Shown here: positions 26,093-35,572 of the stretch, in pieces
Layout of the letters: each line of letters begins with the position of its first letter
Position numbering within the stretch: the first letter of the stretch is position 1
Origin: an uncultured Chryseobacterium sp.
GTDB taxonomy: Bacteria; Bacteroidota; Bacteroidia; Flavobacteriales; Weeksellaceae
Assembly (NCBI GenBank): GCA_913777465.1
Contig: CAJYRQ010000063.1
Coordinates: 112,385-176,384 of the forward strand
Direction: 5' to 3'
DNA: 64,000 nucleotides
Notes under the pieces: model-generated
Databases searched by the model: none
Seen by the model: only the letters and a program-made list of their open reading frames with translations
What the model was told of the DNA's origin: nothing
Program-made: the position numbers and the translations under genes

Positions 26093-26827
26093 TTAAGCTT
26101 TGGTAAGTAAAAGTTTATAGGAAGCCATCAGCAGAACCGTGGCCAAGACATATTTTAAAACGTTCTGATTGAATTTTTTAGAACCTAAATAAGCGCCCAG
26201 AAGTCCTCCTGTAAAAGCAACGATGACGTACATCAACATATTATCAGTAAATCTGATGCCCTGGGTGAGCATCCCACCCAGTCCGGAAAGGGAATTTACA
26301 AATATAAAGGCTGCGCTGATGGCCGCCGTCTGTTTCTGGTTGGTCCATTTTAGCAGAAGCAAAATCGGGGAAAGGATGATTCCGCCACCGATGCCTATCA
26401 TTCCGGATAATAACCCGACGACACCGCCGGTAACTACCGCTACGGCAATATTCTGCTCTTTCAGCTCATGGTCTTCCGTATTTTTAAAAAAGAAAAACCG
26501 TATAACCGGAAACAGCAGGAGTACGCCCAGGATACGTTTGTAAATATTTTCTTCCATCGTCATCATGCCGCCGATAAAAGCCAGCGGAATGGAAGCGGCA
26601 GCAATGGGAATAAACAGTTTCTTCAGGAAATATCCGCCCCGGTAATACTGGATGAATGACGTCAGGGAAACAAACAGGTTCAGGACCAAAGCCGTGGGTT
26701 TCATTTCTTCGGGAGCAACGCCGTACAACGCCATAAGCGCCAGATAGCCGCTCGCTCCGCCGTGACCTACAGCCGCGTAAAAGAAAGCAACGACAAAAAG
26801 GACGGCATAAAATAATTCTATACTCAT
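26093..26827 (-). CDS. TauE/SafE-family membrane transporter
   Basis: 244 residues with about seven to eight transmembrane segments. The family signature is the duplicated glycine-rich half: AVGHGGASGYLALMALYG at the N-terminus and LSGMIGIGGGIILSPILLLL in the middle. Members export or import sulfoacetate, sulfite or other organic anions. It is 3 bases from the secreted molybdopterin-like protein gene, so sulfite or a related anion is a reasonable guess, not shown by sequence. Confidence 0.88.
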   Translation of the reverse strand: MSIELFYAVLFVVAFFYAAVGHGGASGYLALMALYGVAPEEMKPTALVLNLFVSLTSFIQYYRGGYFLKKLFIPIAAASIPLAFIGGMMTMEENIYKRILGVLLLFPVIRFFFFKNTEDHELKEQNIAVAVVTGGVVGLLSGMIGIGGGIILSPILLLLKWTNQKQTAAISAAFIFVNSLSGLGGMLTQGIRFTDNMLMYVIVAFTGGLLGAYLGSKKFNQNVLKYVLATVLLMASYKLLLTKA

Positions 26828-26847
26828 TAATTCATTTTAAATTTAAA

Positions 26848-28026
26848 TTAGACCGGCAGCAAATGGATTTCCACGGCATCGCCTTCCTTACATCCTGTTG
26901 ACTCTTCAGGCAATACCAGAAAACAATTGGCCTGGGCAAAAGAATGGAGGCGGTAGGATTCCTGGGCATGAAGCGGCGTTACTTTGCCTTCTCCGTAAGA
27001 AGCCTTAAGAAAATGGGTCAGCCCCACAGGCTTCGTATAATCATGGGTTGCCGTTGCATTGATTTTCCGTATTGAATTTTTTAGTCCTGAAAGCTGCTCA
27101 ACAGCCGGCAGCACATATTGGTAAAAACAGGTCAGTGATGACGAGGGATTTCCCGGCAGTCCGAAAACCAGTTTTTCGCCTTTGGTTCCGAAGAACAAAG
27201 GTTTTCCGGGTTTCTGTCTGATTTTGTGGAATTTTTCTTCGATGCCGCAATGTTTTGCTGCCTGAGTTACGAAATCGTAATCTCCCACGCTTACACCTCC
27301 GTTGAGCAAAACTATATCGCTGATTTCCAGAGCATGTTCCAGAACCTGCTGAAGGGTTTCCGGATCGTCTTCAGCCCTGAAAATACGGATTTTTTTGACC
27401 CCCGTTTTTTCCAGTGCGGCTTTAAGCTGATAGGAATTCGATTCATAGACCTGGCCGAAAGCCAGTTCTTTTCCGGGATCCTGCAGTTCATTGCCCGTCA
27501 GGATCACGGCAATTACCGGCAGACGGAAGACCTCCACTTTATCTTTTCCGATTCCAGCCAGAAATCCGATGGCTGCCGGACTCAGTACCGTTCCTGCGGC
27601 CATGGCAACAGCGCCCTGCTTCACTTCCGATCCTTTAGGACGCACGTTGAGACCATGGCTCAGATGTTCATCATCAATAAGAAGCCTTTGATTTTCTACC
27701 GTTACTTTCTCCTGCATTACGACGGTATCTGCTCCCTCCGGCAAAGGCGCACCCGTAAAAATCCTGGAAGCCTGGCCGTTTTTTATCTCTGAAGCCGCCG
27801 TAGTTCCGGCCGCCATTTCACCGCTGATCTCCAAGGGTAAATTTCTATCTTCAAATTTTAGGGCATAGCCATCCATCGACGACTGCGGAAAACCCGGAAT
27901 ATCGGTACCGGCAATCACGTCTGATGAAGTGACCAGGCCGGCAGCTTCGGAAAGCGGTAACACTCCTGTTTTCCTCTCCGGTAAATAATTAAAAATGATC
28001 TGTTTTGCTTCTGTAACTGAAATCAT
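26848..28026 (-). CDS. moeA: Molybdopterin molybdenumtransferase
   Basis: 392 residues; inserts molybdate into adenylated molybdopterin. Domain order is normal: DIPGFPQSSMDGYAL near residue 41, FTGAPLPEGADTVVMQE, the MoaB-like domain with NGGVSVGDYDFV and FGLPGNPSSS, and a C-terminal beta domain. It overlaps the mocA-like gene by 4 bases. Confidence 0.94.
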   Translation of the reverse strand: MISVTEAKQIIFNYLPERKTGVLPLSEAAGLVTSSDVIAGTDIPGFPQSSMDGYALKFEDRNLPLEISGEMAAGTTAASEIKNGQASRIFTGAPLPEGADTVVMQEKVTVENQRLLIDDEHLSHGLNVRPKGSEVKQGAVAMAAGTVLSPAAIGFLAGIGKDKVEVFRLPVIAVILTGNELQDPGKELAFGQVYESNSYQLKAALEKTGVKKIRIFRAEDDPETLQQVLEHALEISDIVLLNGGVSVGDYDFVTQAAKHCGIEEKFHKIRQKPGKPLFFGTKGEKLVFGLPGNPSSSLTCFYQYVLPAVEQLSGLKNSIRKINATATHDYTKPVGLTHFLKASYGEGKVTPLHAQESYRLHSFAQANCFLVLPEESTGCKEGDAVEIHLLPV

Positions 28027-28607
28027 AGATCGATTAATTTTTTATAGTCTTCGGGAGTATCGATATCCCAGGAGCCTGCTTCAAAAGATACGGAATCCGT
28101 ATCGTCTATGTATTGCTGAATAAGCTTCCGCGCCCCCTCCTGACCGTTTAAGTTGAATAATTTTTCTGTATATGTACTGCTGAACAGCACCGGAACGCCC
28201 AGCGTATCTGCATAAGCCGAAGCCACAATTCCTTTTGGCGAATTCTTTTTTTTCTCAATTAAAGCTTTGAAAACGGAAGCCGAAATAAAAGGCTGGTCGC
28301 AAACCGTGAAGATAAACTGTTCCGTATCAGGGAAAAGCCGGATGGTTTCCTGCAGCCCTACTTTAAGGGAAGAGGCCATGCCTTCCGCCCGGTTTTCATT
28401 TTGGATCTTATGAAAACCGGAAATCTGTTCCGTGATGCGCGGATTTTCTTCTCCCGTTACCACCACGATTTGGGATGTTATCTTTGATGCTTCGTCCAGG
28501 GTATGGCGCAAAAGGGTTTTTCCTTTATACTCTAAAAGTTGTTTGGGCTCACCCAACCGGGAAGAGCTTCCTGCTGCAAGAATAATGATCGCCGTTTTGT
28601 TCTTCAT
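28023..28607 (-). CDS. mocA: MocA-like molybdenum cofactor nucleotidyltransferase
   Basis: 194 residues; NTP-transferase of the MobA/MocA fold. IILAAGSSSRLGEPKQLLEY is the signature, with Pro-Lys-Gln as in CTP-dependent MocA; MobA proteins have a different spacing. The cofactor of xanthine oxidase-family enzymes is molybdopterin cytosine dinucleotide, so this enzyme likely serves the two hydroxylases on either side. It shares single-base contact with moaA and overlaps moeA by 4 bases. Confidence 0.85.
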   Translation of the reverse strand: MKNKTAIIILAAGSSSRLGEPKQLLEYKGKTLLRHTLDEASKITSQIVVVTGEENPRITEQISGFHKIQNENRAEGMASSLKVGLQETIRLFPDTEQFIFTVCDQPFISASVFKALIEKKKNSPKGIVASAYADTLGVPVLFSSTYTEKLFNLNGQEGARKLIQQYIDDTDSVSFEAGSWDIDTPEDYKKLIDL

Positions 28608-29587
28608 TATCCTCCGATGGTTATCATGCTGCGGTTTTCAATAGCTGTTGCATCAATATCCCGGAACAATCCTTCAAACTGCCCGCCCAGTGCTTTTGCT
28701 TTAGCGAAGATGGTCGACTGAATCAGGGGTTTAATATCTTCCCCATTTCTCAGTGCCGAAAGAAGATCGGTTTCCCCCTTCGAGAACAGGCAGTTTTTCA
28801 GCTTCCCGTCGGCTGTTAACCGGATCCTGTTGCAGGATGAACAGAAAGGGGCACTCATGGTACTGATGACGGCAAAATTACCGGCAAACCCCGGAATTTT
28901 AAATCTTTTAGCCGTATCATGAGCTTCATGAGGCAACGCGATAAGATCGTATCGGGTTTGTACTTCACTGAGAATTTCTTCCAGAGTCACCACCTGGTTG
29001 CTGGTCCATCGGTTTCCGCTGAACGGCATAAATTCAATAAACCGCACTTCTATGTTGTGATGCCTGGTCACTTCAACAAAATCATTGATTTCATCATCAT
29101 TGAGGTCCTTCATCATCACCACGTTAATTTTGACACGGAAATTGTTTTCCAGCAAAAGATAAATAGCTTCTTTCACTTTATCAAAAAGATCCCGTCTTGT
29201 AATCTTCTGAAATTTTGCGGCATCCAAAGTATCCAGACTGATGTTGAAAGTTTTCACATTCGCGGCCGTAAGCTGCGGGAGAAGTTCCTTTACCCGTACC
29301 CCGTTGGTGGTAATGGCCAGTTCAATGCCAAGCTTTCCCAGTTTCTCCAGAATCAGCGGTGCATCTTTTCTTACCAACGGCTCCCCACCGGTCAGTCTTA
29401 TTTTTTTTACGCCTGCGGCCACAAAGATTTTAGCCATCATCTCGATCTCATCCGGCTGCATCAGCCTGGAAGCCGGTGCAAAAGCATATTTCTCGTCGGG
29501 CATGCAGTAGAAGCAGCGGAGGTTGCAGTTGTCGGTGAGAGAGATCCTGAGGTAGTCGTGGACGCGTCCGAATGTATCCGTTATCAT
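28607..29587 (-). CDS. moaA: GTP 3',8-cyclase
   Basis: 326 residues from the ATG at 29587 (MITDTFGRVHDYLRIS), directly after the xdhC stop; GTG and ATG codons five or six residues upstream are possible. Radical SAM enzyme for the first step of molybdenum cofactor synthesis. The N-terminal cluster is in NCNLRCFYCMP. The second cluster is in FCSSCNRIRLTADGKLKNC. The C-terminus ends in Gly-Gly, needed by the family. Confidence 0.94.
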   Translation of the reverse strand: MITDTFGRVHDYLRISLTDNCNLRCFYCMPDEKYAFAPASRLMQPDEIEMMAKIFVAAGVKKIRLTGGEPLVRKDAPLILEKLGKLGIELAITTNGVRVKELLPQLTAANVKTFNISLDTLDAAKFQKITRRDLFDKVKEAIYLLLENNFRVKINVVMMKDLNDDEINDFVEVTRHHNIEVRFIEFMPFSGNRWTSNQVVTLEEILSEVQTRYDLIALPHEAHDTAKRFKIPGFAGNFAVISTMSAPFCSSCNRIRLTADGKLKNCLFSKGETDLLSALRNGEDIKPLIQSTIFAKAKALGGQFEGLFRDIDATAIENRSMITIGG

Positions 29588-29588
29588 A

Positions 29589-30713
29589 TTATTGGGCATC
29601 ACCGCTGACGGCGTGATGGATTTTTTCTTTTTTATATCGCAATGAATTTCCTTTTTTCCCCTCGAGTACCGCTTTTATTTCAGCGACCACGGAAAGGGCT
29701 ATTTCTTCCGAAGTTTCGGCTCCGATGTCGAGTCCGACCGGCCCGTAAACCCTTTGCATCTGCTCGCCGGAAACCTCAACATTTTCTTTTGCGAGATCAC
29801 CGAGCATGCGGTTGAGCTTGGATTTCGGGCCCAAAACGCCGATGTACCGGTTTTGGCGGCTGAGCATATTTTTTAAAACCGTGAGGTCATACTGGTAATT
29901 ATGCGTCATCAGAACAACAAAAGTGTGCTCATCCACCACGATTTCGTTTAAAAAATCTTCGGCACCGACGACTTTTACCGTTTTGGCCAGAGGAAATCTC
30001 TTTTCCGTAGCATGGCTTACCCGGCCTTCTGCCACCGTAATCTCCCATCCCAGAGCGGATGCGATTTCAACCAGCGGCTTTACATCGTTCCCGGCCCCGG
30101 CAATCACCAGGGAAACTGCAGGAGGAATATATTCAATCAGTGCCTCGTAAGCGGTATTTTCATGGGTAATACTCTTCACTTCAGAAGCCCGGTTTTCAAA
30201 AGCTTTTTTAATATCCTGAGTTAAATGTTCAAAGTGATGCCGTTCCGGCCAAATGGTGTTACGGCTGTAAAAAAGAACCGTTCCGATCTGCTGCCGGCCT
30301 CTTTCGAGTGAAAAAAGACAGGTTAAGACCGAATCGCGTCTTTCTTCTGCGGTCCTGATCAGCAAATCGATTGCGTTGTTTTCAGCAGCATCGATGAATT
30401 CAAAGAGAATATGCACGATTCCGTTGCATCCGAGCTGTACTCCGAAATCCGAATCTTCATCATTGCTGGTGTCATAGGTAATCAGTTTGTTCTGTTGCTG
30501 ATGAATGGCAAGCAATGCTTTTTTCAAGGCATCCCCTTCCAGGCATCCTCCGCTGATCGCCCCCGTAAGTTCACCGTCCTCCGTCACCAGCATGCGGGCT
30601 CCGGGCTGCCGGTATGACGAGCCTTCGACTTTCACGACTGTTGCCAGGGCTGTTTTTTTACCTTCGGCTTCCGCTTTTCGGTAAGCTTTTATAATATCAT
30701 TGATTTCTTTCAT
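29589..30713 (-). CDS. xdhC: XdhC-family molybdenum cofactor insertion/sulfuration factor
   Basis: 374 residues from the ATG at 30713 (MKEINDIIKAYRKAEAEGKK); a longer frame has no family support. The N-terminal XdhC/CoxI part contains EGSSYRQPGARMLV and AISGGCLEGDALKKA. The C-terminal Rossmann part contains VIAGAGNDVKPLVEIASALG and IGVLGPKSKLNRML. In this family the protein binds and sulfurates the cofactor for xanthine oxidase-type enzymes. Its stop overlaps the start region of moaA, so it is probably the first gene of the moa operon. Confidence 0.92.
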   Translation of the reverse strand: MKEINDIIKAYRKAEAEGKKTALATVVKVEGSSYRQPGARMLVTEDGELTGAISGGCLEGDALKKALLAIHQQQNKLITYDTSNDEDSDFGVQLGCNGIVHILFEFIDAAENNAIDLLIRTAEERRDSVLTCLFSLERGRQQIGTVLFYSRNTIWPERHHFEHLTQDIKKAFENRASEVKSITHENTAYEALIEYIPPAVSLVIAGAGNDVKPLVEIASALGWEITVAEGRVSHATEKRFPLAKTVKVVGAEDFLNEIVVDEHTFVVLMTHNYQYDLTVLKNMLSRQNRYIGVLGPKSKLNRMLGDLAKENVEVSGEQMQRVYGPVGLDIGAETSEEIALSVVAEIKAVLEGKKGNSLRYKKEKIHHAVSGDAQ

Positions 30714-30948
30714 AAAGCATTCGGTACTTTGCGGTATCCCAGTATTCCGGTTAAAGGTAAAAGCACCGCTTTTTCCCGGACTACCATAAAGTATCAAAAA
30801 TTAAGCTAATCACGGTAATTCCAAGAAAAAACCCGAAAATTTAAAGCCGGACCGAAACATCACCTACCACATCATCCCACCATCATTCTGATCTTTAGCC
30901 TCTTTTATTAAACTATTTAAAAAACTTTATAACTTTAATTAAAACATA

Positions 30949-31008
30949 AAGCGGACATTATCAAAAGAACCCATGGTTATGATCCGGTTATTCTGATTCT
31001 GTCCGCTT
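30949..31008. repeat. Long imperfect hairpin between the IorB-like gene and xdhC
   Basis: AAGCGGACA (30949-30957) pairs with TGTCCGCTT (31000-31008). After a small internal loop, ATCAAAAGAACC pairs with GGTTATTCTGAT with one mismatch and one G-U. It lies 74 bases after the IorB-like stop. A weak T-rich tail on the minus strand would fit an operon end. The rest of the 30714-31081 gap holds only a small hairpin, TTAGCG/CGCTAA, at 31048-31065. Confidence 0.6.
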
Positions 31009-31081
31009 GCTGCTTATTATGGTCTTTACCATCTGCCTGTAAGGCTTAGCGTTGTACCGCTAAACCCCAGCTCTGATTTTT

Positions 31082-33229
31082 TCATATCTGCGCCAGATCG
31101 AAAGGCAGGGTCCTGATTCTTTTCCCGGTAAGATTGAAAATGGCATTGGCCAGCGCGGGGGCAAATGGCGGCAATCCCGGTTCTCCCACTCCTCCGGCAT
31201 CTTCCCCGTTTTCCATAATGTACACCTCAACCGGCGGAATATCATAAATCCGGGGCAGCGGATAGGTATTGTAATTCATCAGATCGGCTTTTCCGTCGGT
31301 AAACGTCTGCTGGTGCATTGTGGCCCCCAATGCCATCACAATGGAACCTTCCACCTGGGCTTGCACAATATCGGGATTCACGTACCAGCCGCAGTCGATG
31401 ACGGCCCAGACTTTATCGATTTTCACCCCGCCGCCTATCCGTTTTGAAACTTTTACGACCTGTCCGACGGTGCTTTTGAAACACTCGGTAATGGCAATGC
31501 CATAGCCTTCCTGCTGAGAGCTGTTTTTCCATCCGCTGACCTGTTTGAGCCGGTCAATCAGCTTCCGCGTCCGGTCATCATCCATATATTGCCTTCTGAA
31601 CTCCAGCGAATCCATCCCCATGCTGTGGGCTATTTCATCCATGAAGCTTTCGTAGGCAAAACCGTTGGTAGAAGCATACACCGACCGCCACCACAATACC
31701 GGCACGGGGGTTTCAAACGGGATGTCTGAGAATTTTATGTTTTTGATGGTCTTAAAATAAGGTTCCATGAAGCCTTCCGTCGTGCTCGGGTTGGCGGTTC
31801 CTTTTTTACCGCTCTGCCAGTGGTTGATGTTCTGCCCTACCATCCTGAATTTAAGGTCCGTTAGTTTACCGTTTTCGATAATTCCTTCTCCGCGGTAAGA
31901 TACGCCCGGCCTGAAAGGGCCCTGCGTTGCATCATCTTCCCTGGACCAAACCACCTGCACCGGCGCATTGATTTTTTTGGAAATGGCTACGGCTTCGTTG
32001 GGAAAATCGGTAAAAGCCTTTCTTCCGAAGCCTCCGCCGAGGAAGGTCATATTAACGATCACATTTTTGGCATCCATATCAAATGCTTTGGCAACATCTT
32101 TCTGGATCCAGTCCGGTGCCTGGATCGGCCCCCAGATTTCGATTTTGTCTTTCCGGTAATGGGCAATACAGTTGATCGGCTCAAGCGCAACATGCGACTG
32201 GTAAGGGGTGATGTACACTGCCTCGACTTTTTTCCTGTTTCCGTTTTCCTTTACATCTACATCTCCCTGCTCTTTGGCAGTAAGGCCTTCCTGGGTTACC
32301 AGAAGCTCCTGATGCTTTTTATAAATATCCGGCGTATTCACATGCTCAAAACCGGAATCGTCCCAGGTGACCTTCAGAGCTTTCCGGCCTTCAAGGGCGG
32401 CCCAGCTGTTGTCGGCAATCACGGCTACGCCTTCCCGGTCGGTATCCCAGACTTTCATGGTGATCTTGATGACGTCTTTAACACCTTTTATTTTGCGGGC
32501 CTGGGAATCGTCAAAGCTTGACACCTTTCCCCGCAGCCGCGGATTCCGTTCTACGGACGCGAAAAGCATCCCCGGCAGCCTTTTATCCAGGCCGAATACG
32601 GCAGCTCCGTTTGTTTTTAGATGGGTATCTATTCTTTTGATCGGTTTTCCGATAATTTTATATTCCGAACGTTTCTTGAGCTCCACTTTCTCAGGAGGGG
32701 TAAGTTTGGAGGCTTCCGCAACCAGCTCGCCGTAATGGAACTTCCTGGAAGTTTTTTCGTGGATGATATTCCCGCTTCGGGCAACGCATTCCGACAACGG
32801 AACATTCCACCGTTTTGCCGCTGCCTGACGCAGCATTTCGCGTGCGGTGGCGCTTAACTTCAAAAGGTTCTTATAGGAAGTCCTGATCGTAGAGCTTCCT
32901 CCGGTGATCTGGCTTCCGTATTTCGTACTTCCCTGCGCAAAGATCACGTCCACCTGGCTGAGATCCACTTCGAGTTCTTCTGCAATAATCTGCGGCACGG
33001 AATGATAAGACCCCTGCCCCATTTCGGCACGGTGGTCCACCAGCGTTATTTTACCTGATGTATTGATGATGATCCAGGCATTCATTTCTATATTTTCCGC
33101 GAGGGTTGCCGCCTCTGAAATAACGGAAGCTTTTGAGATCCCGGGAAAAATCCCCAGGCATAAAGCGGCACCTCCCAAACCTGCCAGCTGCAGGAATTTT
33201 CTTCTTGAAAAATCGGTTTCTTTAGACAT
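31082..33229 (-). CDS. Tat-exported molybdopterin subunit, isoquinoline 1-oxidoreductase beta-like
   Basis: 715 residues. The N-terminus has a twin-arginine signal (SRRKFLQLAGLGGAALCLG), so the folded enzyme should be exported to the periplasm. Family motifs are DHRAEMGQGSYHSVPQIIAE, GSSTIRTSYKNLL, FLGGGFGRKAFTDF and VLWWRSVYASTNGFAYESFM. The catalytic glutamate is in GGVGEPGLPPFAPA. It belongs to the IorB branch, which lacks a flavin subunit. The substrate is unknown; N-heterocycles and aldehydes are used by relatives. The upstream diheme cytochrome is the probable electron acceptor. Confidence 0.92.
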   Translation of the reverse strand: MSKETDFSRRKFLQLAGLGGAALCLGIFPGISKASVISEAATLAENIEMNAWIIINTSGKITLVDHRAEMGQGSYHSVPQIIAEELEVDLSQVDVIFAQGSTKYGSQITGGSSTIRTSYKNLLKLSATAREMLRQAAAKRWNVPLSECVARSGNIIHEKTSRKFHYGELVAEASKLTPPEKVELKKRSEYKIIGKPIKRIDTHLKTNGAAVFGLDKRLPGMLFASVERNPRLRGKVSSFDDSQARKIKGVKDVIKITMKVWDTDREGVAVIADNSWAALEGRKALKVTWDDSGFEHVNTPDIYKKHQELLVTQEGLTAKEQGDVDVKENGNRKKVEAVYITPYQSHVALEPINCIAHYRKDKIEIWGPIQAPDWIQKDVAKAFDMDAKNVIVNMTFLGGGFGRKAFTDFPNEAVAISKKINAPVQVVWSREDDATQGPFRPGVSYRGEGIIENGKLTDLKFRMVGQNINHWQSGKKGTANPSTTEGFMEPYFKTIKNIKFSDIPFETPVPVLWWRSVYASTNGFAYESFMDEIAHSMGMDSLEFRRQYMDDDRTRKLIDRLKQVSGWKNSSQQEGYGIAITECFKSTVGQVVKVSKRIGGGVKIDKVWAVIDCGWYVNPDIVQAQVEGSIVMALGATMHQQTFTDGKADLMNYNTYPLPRIYDIPPVEVYIMENGEDAGGVGEPGLPPFAPALANAIFNLTGKRIRTLPFDLAQI

Positions 33230-33238
33230 ATTCCTGTA

Positions 33239-33871
33239 TTATTTAGCGGGCGCGTAGGCTCCGGTGGTTAACCAAGTGATCCACGCCTTTTTAAACTGCG
33301 CGTGGGTTAAAGGCGGTTTCTTCAGTCCGTCTGCCGGATTGAAACCCGCCAGTACCAGACCGTCATCGGCATGCTTGATGAGATCTTCTATATTTTTGTT
33401 TCCGTTTTCTTTTTTATTGAGCAGCTGTATGGCCAGCTCACGGGCCGTTTTTCCTTCGAAAACCATTTTCATATCAGCCGGCGGAAGATGCCATTTGGGA
33501 TTTCCGGGCGGCATATGAATACCCGGTGTGTTTTCATCCTGGTGGCAATTGGCACATTTCATGGCATAAAGACCCTTACCGTCGGGCCCGCGCTGCGGAT
33601 ACATCTGATGGACATGGCTGTCATCGCCCTGCAACGGGATATCCCCAGCCGGATGGCAGTTGAGGCAGCGCGGGCTCATAAGTACTTTATATACTTCGCC
33701 GAATGCTTTTACCGAAGCGATGCTGTCTTTTTTTATAACGGATACCGGAGTATAGGTTTTGTTCACGTTCCGGCTTACCATCCCAAAGGCACTGGCCGAG
33801 ATAGCCACTACAAAAAAGCCCCGGAATAAATGGCCCGGCTGTAATTTTATTTTTTTGAAAAATGTTGTCAT
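33239..33871 (-). CDS. Diheme cytochrome c-like protein of the IorAB-like enzyme
   Basis: 210 residues from the ATG at 33871 (MTTFFKKIKLQPGH). A membrane anchor or signal (FRGFFVVAISASAFG) is followed by two c-type heme sites, CLNCHPAGD and CANCHQDEN, and candidate axial methionines (MYPQRG; HMPPGN). It lies between the [2Fe-2S] and molybdopterin subunit genes, so it likely carries electrons out of the enzyme in the periplasm in place of a FAD subunit. Confidence 0.85.
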   Translation of the reverse strand: MTTFFKKIKLQPGHLFRGFFVVAISASAFGMVSRNVNKTYTPVSVIKKDSIASVKAFGEVYKVLMSPRCLNCHPAGDIPLQGDDSHVHQMYPQRGPDGKGLYAMKCANCHQDENTPGIHMPPGNPKWHLPPADMKMVFEGKTARELAIQLLNKKENGNKNIEDLIKHADDGLVLAGFNPADGLKKPPLTHAQFKKAWITWLTTGAYAPAK

Positions 33872-33890
33872 TATCCTTATTCTCTTAAAA

Positions 33891-34358
33891 TTAAACCGTC
33901 CCTTTTTTCTGTAAATCCGCAGCCACCTTAATGGCTTTTCGGATGCGGGAATACGTTCCGCAGCGGCATAGGTTTCCGGCCATCGCCAGATCGATATCGT
34001 CATCCGTCGGTGAAGGATTCTCCCTCAGGAGCACTGCCGCTGCCATAATCTGCCCGGAATGGCAGTAGCCGCACTGCGGCACATCGATTTCCTGCCAGGC
34101 TTTCTGAACCGGATGGTCATTGTTCTGCGACAGGCCTTCAATGGTCACGATTTTCTTTCCCACTGCTCTTTTTACCTTGGTAATGCAGGATCTCACGGCC
34201 TCCCCGTCCAGATGCACCATGCAGGCACCGCATTGGGCCACGCCGCACCCGAACTTGGTCCCGGTAAGGCCCACGATGTCTCTGAGTACCCACAGGATCG
34301 GCATGTCTTCACTGACATCCAACGCATGGGTCTTTCCGTTAATAGTTAATGATACCAT
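33891..34358 (-). CDS. [2Fe-2S] subunit, isoquinoline 1-oxidoreductase alpha-like
   Basis: 155 residues with both [2Fe-2S] sites of the family: [17 protein letters not shown] near the N-terminus, then [12 protein letters not shown] and [13 protein letters not shown]. No signal peptide is seen. By analogy with related enzymes it would be carried to the periplasm with the Tat-signalled large subunit. It is the first gene of the operon; 286 bases of divergent intergenic DNA separate it from the universal stress protein gene. Confidence 0.92.
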   Translation of the reverse strand: MVSLTINGKTHALDVSEDMPILWVLRDIVGLTGTKFGCGVAQCGACMVHLDGEAVRSCITKVKRAVGKKIVTIEGLSQNNDHPVQKAWQEIDVPQCGYCHSGQIMAAAVLLRENPSPTDDDIDLAMAGNLCRCGTYSRIRKAIKVAADLQKKGTV

Positions 34359-34644
34359 ATCAATATGTTAATGATTTTTCTGTGTGCAATTGTTTTCGAT
34401 TGTTATCAATACTTTCAGGCCTTTTCAGATTAATGCTTAAAAGCGGTTTTTACAATAGAAAATATATTATTTATTTAAATATAACTATTTTTTGAAAAAT
34501 GATAACTATAAAATATTTTTAATTCAAATCCTTGTAACAAAAACTTATTATTACCCTCAACCGTAAAATATACCATGATCTGCATGATTCTTGACATGCT
34601 TTCAGAAATAATATCCATAAATTCGTTTTCCCAGCTAAATTCAT

Positions 34645-35562
34645 ATGAAAGATTTTATAAGCATAAAAACCATTCTGGTGGCCACCGATTTCACTACGCG
34701 GTCCGACCAGGCTATAAAAGTGGCGGTTCATATGGCAAAACGCCATCATGCCCGGATCATTCTTTTTTATAATTTCAGCAGTTTTTTTATTATCGACCGT
34801 ACCGGCAGGCAGATGGTAGGTAAAGAAACCGTGGATGAGAATTTCGAGCAGGTGGAAAACAGCCTCCGTCTGATCCGTGATCTGCTGCGGGAGCAATATG
34901 ATTTTACCGACTGCAAGACGGTGATTGGGAATGACACCCTCATCAACAGCATCAATAAGACCATCCAGGATGAAGCCGTGGATCTTGTTGTTACGGGAGC
35001 TTCCGGCAAACAGGGGATTAAAGAGCTGATCCTGGGATCATCTTCCTACCAGATCCTTACCGCTGCCAACTGTTCGGTAATGCTGGTCCCCGAGGATTCC
35101 CGCCAGCTGAATTTTAAAAAGATCCTGGTTCCGGTACGGGTGCTGGATAAGCTGCATGAAAAATTCGACCTTTCCAGACTGATTGCCGAGAAAAACAAAG
35201 GAACGATCAGCCTTCTGGGAATCTCCCCGGAGCAGCAGTTTGCCGACATCCGGAAAGCCTATATCGGCCTGAGAAAGGAACTCCGGAGAAGCAATATCGA
35301 GTACAATGCCTCATTTGTCGTAAGCAATGATAAGGCGCTGGAAATCTCCAGGGTATCCAATACTTCCGAATTCGATCTTATTATCCTGAATTATCAGGAT
35401 GAAGAAAACTGGAAATCATTTTTTGCCGAAAATTTCCTGAAGCAGATCATCAACCGGACTTCGGTTCCTTTATTATTTTTCAAAGATACCCATACTCCCC
35501 CAACAGAAAACGATCCTGAGGAAGGAATGGGTTACGATATTACCCTTCCTTTCCCGGGATAA
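34645..35562 (+). CDS. Tandem-domain universal stress protein
   Basis: 305 residues with two UspA-like halves. The first starts KTILVATDFTTRSDQAIKVA and has a nucleotide-binding style glycine motif GASGKQGIKELILGSSS. The second starts KKILVPVRVLDKLHEKF and lacks a clear glycine motif. The C-terminus is acidic and proline-rich. It heads a tight set with a GNAT gene (10-base gap) and a racemase gene. Confidence 0.88.
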   Translation: MKDFISIKTILVATDFTTRSDQAIKVAVHMAKRHHARIILFYNFSSFFIIDRTGRQMVGKETVDENFEQVENSLRLIRDLLREQYDFTDCKTVIGNDTLINSINKTIQDEAVDLVVTGASGKQGIKELILGSSSYQILTAANCSVMLVPEDSRQLNFKKILVPVRVLDKLHEKFDLSRLIAEKNKGTISLLGISPEQQFADIRKAYIGLRKELRRSNIEYNASFVVSNDKALEISRVSNTSEFDLIILNYQDEENWKSFFAENFLKQIINRTSVPLLFFKDTHTPPTENDPEEGMGYDITLPFPG

Positions 35563-35572
35563 CGATACTTTT

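Noticed and set aside
34519-34896. Minus-strand ORF across the start of the universal stress protein gene
   Set aside because: Shadow of the plus-strand Usp gene, which has clear domain motifs.
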